A DNA stretch of 64,000 bases, taken from contig JAJEKV010000096.1 of assembly GCA_021234155.1 (NCBI GenBank), positions 1,618,010 through 1,682,009 on the forward strand, read 5' to 3'. Both the position numbers and the translations under genes were made by a program. Below are positions 18,246 through 29,229 of this stretch, piece by piece (the stretch's first letter is position 1; every line of letters begins with the position of its first letter). Below the pieces are notes generated by a model that had not been told where the DNA came from, did no database searches, and saw only the letters and a program-made list of their open reading frames with translations. This DNA comes from Isoetes taiwanensis (taxonomy: Eukaryota > Streptophyta > Lycopodiopsida > Isoetales > Isoetaceae).

Positions 18246-19180
18246 TACTCATGATGTGATGATGAATAGAATGACGTCCTTCAATAAAAAGAAGTAGTTT
18301 CCATGAATAATATACAGTGCTCTACCTCTGTTAGGAGCTTAAGAAGCAATATATTTCATCACTAATAAGGTCAACTCGGATATTGAATATTATGTCTATC
18401 TTTTACTAATAACTCTTTTCATTCTTATGTGAGCACCACGATTTTGTTCTCATGCAATAGATGATATATTGAGCAAATAATAGTATTTTACCTCTGCTAT
18501 CAGCTTTAAGGATGGTAGATTGCATGTTTTCTATGGGAGTTTAACACAACAATTTTCTTACTACATGTATAACTGCCCATGTAGATATGCCCCATCTTAA
18601 AGTATTGATTGATTGGCTTTGTTCTAGTAGCAGTGAGGCTGTGACGTTGATGTAGTTTCCTACTTAACATGAAGATCTTTTAATTCATTCCATGAATCAG
18701 TAATTCAACAATTTTGCCATTGAACCTCAGAAAGGTTATTTAGGGTAGACTCAAAACTACTTAATCATCTACCATTGCTAGGGAGAACTCAATGTAGCTA
18801 GAGCTTAGTTATGAATAGGCCTTAAGTTCCATATTTATTTTTATTTTTAATTGGTATTTTTCATGTTGTCATGCACTTTGTTTGCCAAGCTTCTTTTAAA
18901 TGTTATATGAGCTTGCATTCTCAATTTAATGTTTAATTTCTTTTGTGGACTCTATATCTATATCACATTTTGCTCAGATTCAACTTTGCTTCGTCAATTT
19001 TAAGCCATGCACATTATGGTAGGGTCTAGGATTCAGTGGTTTAGAGTTATCAACTGGGGTTTATGCTTCATGGATTTAAGATCGAGGGTTCAATGGTTCT
19101 CATGTTCTTCATCCGTTCCCTCAGCATTGACATCCTCTCATGATAGATGCAAGAACATGTATTGAATTCCGATAGCTTTA
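18246..19180. other. Intergenic, no gene seen
   Basis: AT-rich sequence with no frame of interest and no recognisable repeat. Confidence 0.5.
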
Positions 19181-19289
19181 CAACAAAGTAAAGGCTTTAA
19201 TTTCTCAAAGGCTCTCGGCTTAATTTGAACATCTGGATTGTCTTGTAGTGAAGAATTCTGTCTGCAGAATAAGAATAGAAAACTACTTA

Positions 19290-19633
19290 GTAAATGCTAA
19301 TGTTAATACCACTAATGAAACAAATGCTAATGAATAGCAACTTAGAACTAATTATTGATTCCATTAGCATTACAACGTAACCCTTAGCAAACCAAACCAC
19401 TAACCAGTGCTAGGATGTTGGGCTGAAAGCATTGCTAATCTGTAGTGGTAGGTGGGCTTTACTAACTACGGATTTAGTTTAGTCTAACATTGACAAAATT
19501 ACTAACAGTGGCACCAACATTAACGAAATTGGTAACATTAGCACTGTCATTTACAAAATCACTAACACTGGCACTAACATCAACACAATTACTAAAAGTG
19601 GCATCAACATTATAAATGTGAGAAACCTTAGCA
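19290..19633. repeat. Array of degenerate ~45-bp units (ACTAACACTGGCACTAACAT)
   Basis: Variants of ACTAACAGTGGCACCAACAT followed by AACGAAATT recur at about 19500, 19558 and 19590, with related weaker copies to the left. The array ends at a CACTACAACAAAAAATGC tract at 19634, which resembles a CACTA terminus. Such arrays are usual subterminal features of that superfamily, but here they lie on the outer side. Confidence 0.5.
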
Positions 19634-19819
19634 CTACAACAAAAAATGCTCCATTGTCAACCATCAATATCACTAAAACTTGCTAGCACGACAAGAGCGT
19701 GCAAATTTTATTCCATTAGCAGACACAATTCATATTAGAATCAATACTTCAAAACTTATAAAAAATATTAGTAATTAGTAAACATGAAAAATACTTAGTA
19801 AAAAACTTTTCTACAAATA

Positions 19820-20520
19820 GTATACCTGGCTCACATCAAGGTAATGCGTTGGATGCTTGGGATGTTTTCCTCTATCAGACTTGATGCCCTTGGAGTTAGG
19901 CGAAACTCTGGTGTAGTTTGTCTAATAATCCACAATTTTTTCAATCATTTCTTGGCTCAGGGAATTCTTTCTCTTCTTCCTTCCCCCAAGAGCCCATAAT
20001 GCATTTTTATTACTAATTGGAACATGGTGTTTCTTAGCTCTGGAACAATTCCTTGGATGAATTCCTAAAGCCTTGGCAGCTAATCTTTTGCTGCCATGCC
20101 TGACCTTCCCAAGTGCCATGACTAATGCTGCTCTTTTTGCTGCTAATTTGTCATTGGACTCCACTCCTTTCACATGTTGTATGGTTTCTTAGATGCTACC
20201 GATAATTTCGCTGTGAACAATCTTTTCCTTATCAGACACTGCAACCTGTATAACTTTGTTGTTCTCCACTAGATGCCATACTTCTTTCTTCTGGTCTGTA
20301 GACATCGAACATATCAAATCCAAAAACATTTTGTGATTACGGAGGCTGCATGTTGCAATTGCTTTTTTGAGTGCTCAATACTCCAATCTAAATTTTCATT
20401 TGACAATTGTTACCTCATCTTGCTTGCTCTTTGCCATTGCTTCTGCAAACGCCATTTCTGCCTCCTGTCTTCATCATTAGTCATTGGATCACAAGAATCC
20501 TGAACAAAAATGGATGGAAA
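19820..20520 (-). pseudogene. Remnant mobile-element protein with HTH-like segment and a TRVSPN motif
   Basis: Read on the minus strand, protein-like pieces run from about 20510 (DPMTNDEDRRQKWRLQKQW) through 20330-20180 to 19922 (GSKRLAAKALGIHPRNCSR, helix-turn-helix-like, then GGRKKRKNSLSQEMIEKIVD). After one in-frame TAG, the frame continues as TNYTRVSPNSKGIKSDRGK and HPTHYLDVSQ (about 19915-19825). The HTH, GGRKKR and W/TRVSPN...R...H...H.L..S order resembles uncharacterised transposon-associated proteins; this is recall, not a search. Possible ends are TTAGCACTA-type inverted sequences at 19630 and 20625. It has at least two stops and one frame change. Confidence 0.45.
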
Positions 20521-20639
20521 GAAAGAAACGAGATCCCTCTCCCTCGAGAAAGGGGAAATGAACCACCCCCCGATATTCTCGTTAATTTTGAATTTACCTC
20601 TTCCCGTAATACTAAAAAATAGTGCTAATTTTGGTGGAC

Positions 20640-21284
20640 AGAAGGACACTAAAAATGAGACACCATAAGATGCGAGGACCCATTTTGGTATATGAACATC
20701 ATATTTTATATGTCACTGCTTTAATGTGAATACTTGTCGTTCAACTATGCAGACATGTTAATGAAAAGTGATAAGGTAAATAAAATATATACACACCTTT
20801 TATGTAGCTTTTCAGATATTTTATATAAAAGTCTTCTTATAATGTGTGTTGCTTGATATCATGCACCCAAGTCTGCGAAAGTAAAATGGTCATCTAAAGA
20901 GGTCTCTCGAACCATGTTTCCTCAACTTATGCACATAATATATATGAGTGCAGTAATAAATATTTTTTTTCAATATATAAAGATTTTAAATAAAACCCAG
21001 TAAAATGAGTTCGCAAAATTCAAAATGGGAAGTGGGATTCTCTCGATTTAATTGCATTGGGCTTTTTTCCCTTTTTCTGACGGTCCACACCATCCGACTT
21101 AGGGCGTGATGGAATAGGGGCACATGCTAAAACATTATGATATAAAAATTCAAGCATCATGGGACTAATTTAACAATTTTGCAATTTAACTCGCCACTTT
21201 TGTAATTAGTAGTAGGAACTGCAGTCATGGATCAAAGAAAGGAGGAAGAACTCAGAACTCATGAAATCTTAACCATGCCTAAAG
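20640..21284. other. Intergenic, no gene seen
   Basis: AT-rich sequence without a credible frame or recognisable element. Confidence 0.5.
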
Positions 21285-21445
21285 AATGTTGATAGCCCGA
21301 AATAAGAATGTACTTTTAACCCGAAATAAGAATGTACTTTTAATGGTGATTGTTCTGCTTTGCAGAACTCAGAAATCATTAAAGAATGTTGATAGGTTGA
21401 ACCCAAAATAAGAATGTACATTTAATGGTGATTGTTCTGTTTTGC
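21285..21445 (+). repeat. Tandem repeat containing AAAATAAGAATGTACTTTTAA
   Basis: Two longer units (AAAGAATGTTGATAG to GGTGATTGTTCTG) lie in tandem. The first contains a nested duplication of CCGAAATAAGAATGTACTTT. Confidence 0.75.
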
Positions 21446-21570
21446 TGCCATTCTCTTTCTTAGCATGTCCAGCGAAGGCATGAAATCGGATCGCCACAAA
21501 ACTGAAAGAAGTGTGTGGATGACAAATTTTGGTCTATTTTCTAATTTTCCATGCCATTGATGCATACGTT

Positions 21571-21830
21571 TGTAGATCCAATGGCTTAAGTTAAATGTCA
21601 TCTAGGTGGCAGTTAAAGTAGACAGGCTAGAATTGCAGCAAATGTTGTAGAGGGGTAGGCAAGCCTGCTAAAGAAGAAGAAGTAGAAGATAATCTTCGAC
21701 GAATATTTCTTTTGCTCTCATTTTAATGATTTACTCTAGTTTAATATGCAATTATGCGAAGTATGTTAGAAATTATTTAATTTTAACAGCAATAGTAAAT
21801 AGGATTTACTCCAGTTTGATACGCAATCAT
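21571..21830. repeat. Direct repeat flanking GDSL copy A, right-hand partner at 23597-23860
   Basis: Both copies begin GTAGATCCAATGGCTTAAGT and run through GGCAGTTAAAGTAGAC, GCTAGAATTGCAGCAAATG and GATTTACTCTAGTTTAATATGC. They lie about 2,026 bp apart, one past the 3' end and one past the 5' end of GDSL copy A. A related core near GACATGCTAGAATTGC also occurs at 30435, 41988 and (weaker) 53325. Confidence 0.8.
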
Positions 21831-21882
21831 GTTAAGGATGTTAGAAATGATCTATCTTTATCAACAATATTGGATTGAGCTT

Positions 21883-23230
21883 TCAATTCTTTATGATCAA
21901 GTTGTAGATATTGAAAGGTTCAATGTAGGATGTATTACCATCCCAAAACCATTTAAAAATGATTCGATTTGCAGCCTCAGTAAGATGACCATTATCCCAA
22001 AACAAGTACTTTGACGGGAATTTGCCAGCATATACTTTGTAAGAAGAGTTTGAGTTGACATTCTTCCCACAACCGACCAATGCATTAAATGGACCTGCTC
22101 CACAACAAGCATCTATGGTGCTTATTACAAATCCTGCACATTATTCCCATAAAAACATTAGGCCAATTACAGGGCACATATTGTATAAATAGAAACTTAA
22201 TATAGGCTAACATGATTTTCATTTCCCATCCATAGGACTTGCATGCGTTGTTGCCATGGTAAAACTGCATGTTATCTTTACCTTGGAGGGATTTCCAGTG
22301 CCAAATCACAATTTCTTATTAACAAGTGCATTGCACTTTCTAATCAATTGAAGAAGGGGCACTAAACGTTCGTTAGAGGCCAACAGGGCGATGAAATACC
22401 CATAACACGACCGTTGCATTATCGAACGAAAGAAAAGAAAAGAAAAGTTTAAGGGGAGTTGCCACATCATACCATATTGCTCCCCATGGTTGATAAGTTG
22501 AGACAACATATTGAAGGTCTTTCCATATACAATGCTTGCATATGGAAGTGTGGATGTAAGGTTTGTCAACAAGTTGCCTAGATCTGCATTCAACAGGTTG
22601 CAAAATGTCCAAGTTTATGCTTATATTTCTTAGCAAGTTGTTGGAACTGTCTGATTTGCTGTTTAAATGGCACCACTCCCTATAACAACCAAGAACTTTG
22701 ACACTTGATTAGATTTGAATCAGAAATGTTTAAAGAAATAAAAAACAAGGACTTACAGAAGTAGCTAAAGTAGAATCTAAGAGGCCACTTGCTGCAGAAG
22801 CAAAATTTGCACCTTGTATGTGATCAGCGTGAGGATCAAGGTATGGCTTAACCAATGGAAGATTTAATGCTTGAGCTAAAAAGAAAAGGAAAGAAAAGAA
22901 AAGAGAACAAAATGAGGCCTAGTTCTTTCAAGTTCTTATAAATGAAAAACAATGCATGAGTTTTGGCGTAAAGTAAGAACCCAAAAAATCTGCTATAGTT
23001 CGTCCATTACTGAAGCGACCGGTGGGCTTATGAAAATATGTCTCCCCATATGGTGGAAAATTTGCCACTGCTGTAGAATTAGGCAAGAAAACATTGGTTC
23101 CTGCATCTAACACCGAATCCCCAAAGAAAAACAAAGCAGGAACGGCTTCTTTCATTGCATATGATGTGCTTAAAACTATGGCAAAAATGATCGAAAATGT
23201 AACGAATAACAAGCTTCCCATTTGCGCCAT
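21883..23230 (-). pseudogene. GDSL esterase/lipase copy A, internal deletion
   Basis: Exon 1 (23230-22981) starts MAQMGSLLF, encodes a hydrophobic leader and GDSL block I with the nucleophile serine (FFFGDSVLDAGTN), and ends RTIADFLG before a GT donor. Exon 2 (22875-22757) carries block II (GANFASAASGLLDST). Exon 3 starts [18 protein letters not shown] near 22680. After about 25 codons it jumps, with a stop, into what should be the end of exon 4 (LTSTLPYASIVYG, about 22540), so block III (GSND) and about 110 residues are gone. The last exon (22133-21883) is intact and keeps the catalytic Asp-His pair (WDNGHLTEAA). GDSL hydrolases are secreted ester hydrolases acting on cell-wall or surface lipids and polysaccharide esters. 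This copy cannot make an active enzyme. Confidence 0.85.
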
Positions 23231-23860
23231 AACAAAGCTTAAAGCTTTTGGCCACATGCCTTTTCTTATAACATCGTAGAATGCTAGCTTAGATTCAAAG
23301 GAAGGAAGGAAGGAAGTATATTTTAACGTCCATGGAGGCAAGGAAAGACATATTCTTGTGAGCTTGTATATGATATAATGTATCGTGTTCGATAATTGTC
23401 AACACTTATTGTTTATTAACTTTTATTATTCTATAGATCATTCCAAGTAATGTTGTTCAAATAAATCATTTCCTTAGTGAAAACCAAGGAGATCATGGCA
23501 CATCATCAATTGTGACATTCTGCCCTTCACATAGGAATACATAGATGTATGCTGGCACACTTCCAGAACACTTCTAGAAGACACTACACTAAGTTTGTAG
23601 ATCCAATGGCTTAAGTTAAATTTCGTCTAGGTGGCAGTTAAAGTAGACACGCTAGAATTGCAGCAAATGTTGTAGGGGGGGTTAGGCAAGCCTGCTAAAG
23701 AAGAAGAAGTAGAAGATCATCTTCGACAAATATTTCTTTTGCTCCGATTTTAATGATTTACTCTAGTTTAATATGCAATTATACGAAGGGCGTTAGATAT
23801 TATTTAATTTTAACAACAATAAAGAATAGGATTTACTCTAGTTTGATACATAATCATGTT

Positions 23861-24331
23861 AAGTCAAATTAATAACAGTTGATAGTTATAAACAAAAATA
23901 ATTGAAAATCTATTGACACGAATTGTGTACATATTTGTACCAAGGTTGGAGGTAGCTTCGTGAGTCCGGTCCATTAGGTAGTAAGGAAAAAGGTTGTTCT
24001 TATACTTAGCGATCATGGCTTGTATTCATTGTGCGTCCCCAAGTGTGTAGTTCGCATGTGCTTTGCATGCTGTTAATGTGCAGATTTAAGAAGTGGTCAA
24101 ATATTGTACATGATGTTTTAGATGTGAGGCGTAAGTAATTCTTTCAAGAGGACGAAGTCTTTTGTTTGTTTAATATCCCCTGCTAGAAGAAGATAAACAT
24201 ATTCGAACGTGAAGCATGTAAGAACATGGCAGATGCTGTCAATTCACTGTTATGAAAAGATATGGCGTTGGAAGCATCTTAAAAACATGGCAGATGCTTT
24301 CAGTTTACTGTTGTGACTAGATATGGCGTTG
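23861..24331. other. Intergenic between GDSL copies A and B
   Basis: No gene is seen. A short local duplication (ATGGCAGATGCT..TCA.TT.ACTGTTGTGA type) is present at about 24229-24315. The shared segmental duplication begins near 24332. Confidence 0.6.
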
Positions 24332-24419
24332 CCAAGTCAACAGTGTTCAACTTTTGCTCATATTTATGGCAGTGATGCATGCATCAAAGGATCAAATTGG
24401 TTGATCAGTTTGGGCGAAT

Positions 24420-25993
24420 ATGAGGAGATCAAACTGGATTGCATGTATTCTCCTCTTTGCTGGAGCATTAAACGTGGCCTTAGCCAAGAAAATAAGTGTG
24501 CCTGCTCTCTTCATCTTTGGAGACTCCTTGGTTGATGCAGGAACCAACATTTATGTGCCAAATTCATTGGCAGTGGTAAATTTCCCTCCTTATGGAGAGA
24601 CATTTTTCCACAAACCCACAGGACGCTTCTCTAATGGCCGCACAGTAGCAGATTTTTTAGGTCGAATGTTTCTTATATAAACTCATGCAAAATTTCTACT
24701 CTAAAACTAATAAAATGCCTTGGCTTTGCATCTTCCATTTTTGTAAGCCATATTTTTCTGCATGTTTCATGCCTTCATGTTTCAGCTCAAGCTTTGCATC
24801 TTCCATTTTTTACGACCATATCTCGTGCAAATTTTATGTGTGGTTTTCTGCTTGAAATCTAATCAACTTATGCCTTCATGTTTCAGCTCAAGCTTTGAAT
24901 CTTCCATTGGTGAAGCCATATCTTGAGCCTGGCGCTGACCATAGCAAAGGTGCAAATTTTGCTTCTGGACGAAGTGGCCTGTTGGATTCTTCTGGAGCTA
25001 AATATGTGGGTATCCCTTAGTTTTTTTCTGTTAAGATTCTTGTTTGACCAACATAAAATTTTTGCAGGTGGTAGTACCTTTCAAACAACAGATCCAGCAA
25101 TTTCAACAACTAGCTACAGAATTCAAGCAAAAATATGGCGAACTAGCTGCGCAAGATCTGATCTCAGAATCCTTGTTCTTAGTGGCTGTTGGGAGCAATG
25201 ACATTCTAAATTACCTTTCCAACTCTACCTTCCAACAAACTGTTAATGTAACAGAATTCTTCACATCATTGATGCAGATATATGGAGGATCTTTAATGGT
25301 ATATACACTCCTTCTGCATGAAAATAACATGGTTATGATCTAGTTGATGTAATATACATTTTGCCAGGCATTACATGCAGCTGGAGCAAGGAAATTTGTG
25401 ATATCTGGATTGGCCCCAGTTGGTTGCACTCCCAATGCCAGATTAACAGCAAGTCAGCTTAATCAAACTGGATGTCTGGTTGCAGCAAATCAGATGGCCC
25501 TTCTTTTCAATGCAGCTCTTGCAAACCTGCTTTCGAATCTGCGCCTCCAACTTCAAGATGCCAAGATCTTGCATGCCAATCCTTTCAACCTCGTCATGGA
25601 GCTGATTAGCAATGGAAAGCAATATGGTATGTTAGAAAGGCTAACAAGTAGAACATTCTTTAGAAGTCTGACATTTTTCAGAGGAAGACGTATTGTTGTG
25701 TTGTAAATTTTGGATCTAAAGTCTGGGTTTGAATCATTGCAGGGTTTGCTATCAGCACCACAAGTGCTTGTTGTGGAGCAGGTCCATTCAATGCATTGGT
25801 TCAATGTGGGAGGAATGTAAGCTCAAATTTTTCTTACAAAGTGTACACTGGAAAATTCCCATCCAAGTTCTTGTTCTGGGATCATGAACATCCCACAGAG
25901 GCAACATATAAGATCGTCTTCAAGGCGGCCTGGCTTGGAAACACTTCCTACATTCAACCTTACAACATCCACACTTTAATCTCCCATACATAG
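24420..25993 (+). CDS. GDSL esterase/lipase copy B, five exons, intact
   Basis: Exons are 24420-24660, 24887-25005, 25068-25298, 25368-25626 and 25743-25993. All junctions are GT/AG and the sum is 1,101 nt (366 residues). A signal peptide covers about residues 1-22. Block I has the nucleophile Ser36 ([13 protein letters not shown]), block II is [15 protein letters not shown], block III is [11 protein letters not shown] with the oxyanion-hole Asn, and block V has Asp330 and His333 (WDHEHPTEA). This is the plant SGNH/GDSL family of secreted ester hydrolases; the natural substrate cannot be read from sequence. ATG 24420 is chosen because it directly precedes the signal peptide. Intron 1 holds partial copies of the start of exon 2. 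It is the sister of copy C. Confidence 0.92.
24720..24925 (+). repeat. Repeated copies of the exon-2 start inside intron 1 of GDSL copy B
   Basis: GCTTTGCATCTTCCATTTTT followed by TAAGCCATAT-like sequence occurs at 24722, and again with a full acceptor (CATGTTTCAGCTCAAGC) at 24777. The genuine exon 2 start (TTTCAGCTCAAGCTTTGAAT) is at 24881. The decoys carry the 3' splice site and first codons but decay within 20-30 bp. Copy C has the same arrangement at 36472, 36553 and 36658. Confidence 0.8.
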
Positions 25994-25999
25994 AAACCT

Positions 26000-26585
26000 T
26001 ACACATTTGATAGATAAGACGTTAAACTTATCACGTCTTGATGTTCAAGTTGAATAACTTTGTTATTAGGGTGTTTAGCATTCAACTTTGCTATGTGGTT
26101 CATAATCGGTTTATGCTAAGTTTTTGTCAAGTTGCTATACAAAACAAGCTGATTTGAAGAAGGCAATCAAATTAGCTTGCAATACCAAATTAGTTTGCAA
26201 TACCATGTCTACTCTACTGGTTCATCTGCGTTAACCTGATGTTCTAATAAGATAACAATCTAATTTATTCTCTATTAGCTATAAGAGACCACCACAAAAC
26301 ATGTTATTTGTGTATTCCTACCTTTGCTCGTTCGCAGTTTGAACAATTAAAATGTCAAATCGCATTGCCTGTGTTAATGCAGAAGGGACATTATTAGCAA
26401 AACAAAAAGAATACGCTATGGTACATGTAGGGAGGCGTCCCATTCAGTAGGTAGGTAGAATGATAGAATTTTAGCAGTGAGGGACATTGGCAAATAAATG
26501 CTATTCCTAAATCAGCAAGTATTTTAAAATATAATATATATCAAAACCTTCATATAATTGTCTTTTCTATTGTTGGGAAAAAAGA
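26000..26585. other. 3' flank of GDSL copy B
   Basis: No gene. It contains one copy of the GATGTTCTAATAAGATAACA unit that is tripled in copy C's flank (38043-38228). Confidence 0.6.
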
Positions 26586-28486
26586 AACAAGGTGCTGCGC
26601 ACGGAGGGTTGCCCTCCGGGGGCCCGAGAGGGTGTTTTCATGGTTTCTATTTCGTCATTTCGTGTTAGGTCTTTTTTGTTTTGTGTCGAGGCTTGTGGAT
26701 GGTATGAACATAGCCTGCTGCTTTTGTATCCCAGGAATTTCGAGTTTTGTTTAAAAAGCTATGGAGGTCAATTCATAGAGGGAAAGAAAGAGGAATTGCT
26801 AGTAATCGAAGATCTTTATTCAATAAATAGATAGATAGATTTGATTTATATAAGGAATCAAAATTGTATTTAATTTTGTAGCGACCTCTTGACAAATTTT
26901 GCCATGTCCCCTTCAGTGATCAATCATAATAATTGTCTCCTTCAAACTTTTTATAAAAATTACTAGTAAATTGCCCACCTTCAGTGGGCGTTCTATGTGA
27001 TTGTTCACAAACTTGGAAGAGGTATTTTTTATTCAATCCGTCGTAGATCTAGAACTGTGGTCGTGTTTTCCATTGGCCATTTGGTCATTTTCTCATAAAT
27101 TAATGCAAAAAATTGTTTTCCAAGCGAATGCGTGAGATGAGTCCCAAGACCCTGTTTCTGACAATGATGAGAGCGCTTAGTATTCAAAGCGCCTTTGTTG
27201 CTTGTTAAATAAATTGGCATATTCTTCCTTGCAGGAAATGTTCAAAATTGTACCAATCATTTTTTGCTTGCTGACATTATCATATATAAAGAGCCCCAAA
27301 ACGAAGCCCTCATTGACAAAACGAAGCCCTGATTGATTCTTAGAGCAAAGTTCTGATTTGCAGTTCTCACAGCTCTGCAAAATTAATCTGGCCTGCAAAC
27401 CTATAGCAATTCCCTGTTTCCTTATGATTTATGGCAGGCTTTAGCAACCTGTGCTTTGTCGAGATTGAGAGGTCCATTTTCAGACTCAAGTTTTCCATTT
27501 GAGGGCTCCGAGGTCCAATTTGCGGCTTCGCAGATCCTATTTGAGGGTTTTCAGGAAGTATTTCTTTTGCTAATCCATATCTTTTAATATTCTGATGAAC
27601 TTCTACAGCACTGCAAAAGAAACTCATAAACATCTAAATCTGCAACTGGATCTTGGAAACAAATAGGCTAACCTAAGAGGTGCCGCAAACCCCGTAAGGG
27701 GCAACCGAGTAGTTTAGATTCCACATACATATCTCATTCTTAAAATCCTCTGCACCGTTGAGAAACAATTGCAGAACCGAAGACCTTGCCCTGTATGATG
27801 ACGCCCCTAGACTGAGAGTTGTAACTACAAACAGGACCACGGATTCTCTTTATGTTTTCGGCTTTGTTAGGACCAAATTTATTGGCTTGGCAGGTAAACC
27901 GTAATAAAGCTGCCAGAGTCAATTCGATCTTGACGGATGCAATACCAAACAATAGGGCAGCTCTGTTCTAAGGCACATTTGAGACCAAGAACGCCGATTT
28001 AATCCACCATAGCTGACATGAAGGAGGTGGGTACTCTGCTATGGTAGGAGGCCAACATGAAGGCCGCCCAAATAAAGAACGGCAGTCTCAATCTAGAGAT
28101 AGGAAGCCAAGCTAAAACTCCTCAAAACGTGGATTTTTGAAGGAATCCACACCTCGACAGGACTGGCATGCTGTTTAAACCGGACCAAACACTTGATTAG
28201 GTCGCCACAGCCCACCGGAATGAGAAAAGGGACCATCGAAAGGTTTTAAAGAAACACGCAAGAATGTGCAAAATACAGATAGAAGCTGCTAGAAAGTCAC
28301 TAATGGGTCGAGCTGCGCCATAGCCACACCCGCCAAGGAATGGGCTGGATGAGGATGACCGAGAGCTTACAGGGAGCACCCAGTTTGGAGCAGTCACAAG
28401 CATATGCTAGGCATATGCCGACATATACTTGGATATGCCCACATACCCACATAAACAAGGGTTTGCCCCCCTGGGCAACCCAAAAA
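26586..28486 (-). mobile_element. 1.9-kb insertion present only in segmental copy 1
   Basis: Copy 2 reads through from GGGAAAAAAGAAA to GGGAACTAAAAAG at 38371-38395. Here 1.9 kb intervene. The insert has no obvious terminal inverted repeats, and the A-runs at both junctions hide any target duplication. On the minus strand, frames at 27633-27367 (VHQNIKRYGLAKEILPENP, then repeated PQIG/PQM), 27398-27177 and 27220-27029 look like pieces of one protein in shifting frames. No family recognised; a captured host gene is possible. Confidence 0.5.
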
Positions 28487-29096
28487 AAGGGAACTAAAAA
28501 GGAGGGTCCACGCTAGATGGGCAGGAGGTGAGCAGGGATGGATAACTGAGTGGCCTACTTTGAAGGCCTATAAGTCCAGTTCCAGAGACCCGATTGAATT
28601 GTTTCTTTGAACAAGTTAGGTCTCAAGCTTTCCATATTATGGTAAATTTTTTCTCTTTTTGATTAAGAAAATCCAGGTTTTCATTGCATTCAAACCTTAA
28701 GCGCACGGTTTGTGGGCAGTCCCCTCAACAAGATAAATGTTTTGGCTTTTGTTTTTCAAACTCATAGGCATATTTGGGAAAATGTGTTCATCATGGTATT
28801 CCTTGGAAAGAGGCAACATAGAACGCGTTCCAACGATGAAGTTTCCTTTATTTTTGTATTATGTATAGATGGGCCACTTCAAATCAAAACAAGCTTAGGT
28901 TAGAAAACAAGCATATTGGCATAATATTAGTCCATCATGCTCCATCTAAACATTTTATGAGCAAGCTTTCAACGGGGAGGAATTATGTTTTGTGTACTTA
29001 TTTTAGGATTTATGTTGATAATGGTAACACATTGGTCTTAGATCATATGTATCTCAAGTTCGAGATCGTCCAGAGTCGTATTAGACTAAAAAATAA

Positions 29097-29195
29097 TATC
29101 TATCTATCCATCTATCCATCCATCCATCCATCCATCCATCCACCCATCTGTCTGTCTGTCTGTCTGTCTGTTTATCTATCTGTTTATCTGTCTTC
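29097..29195 (+). repeat. Compound microsatellite (CTAT)n-(CATC)n-(TCTG)n
   Basis: About 100 bp of TATC, CATC and TCTG repeats. The paired locus in segmental copy 2 (40991-41020) retains only a short (TCTG)n run, so the array has changed length since duplication. Confidence 0.9.
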
Positions 29196-29229
29196 TGAAG
29201 CCAAAGAAAAAAACTATCTTCTGTCTCTC

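Noticed and set aside
19634-20625. A complete second CACTA element
   Set aside because: The left CACTACAACAAAAA tract is suggestive, but the right side gives only TAGTGCTAA, the flanking trinucleotides do not match, and the coding remnant is not a TNP2-type transposase.
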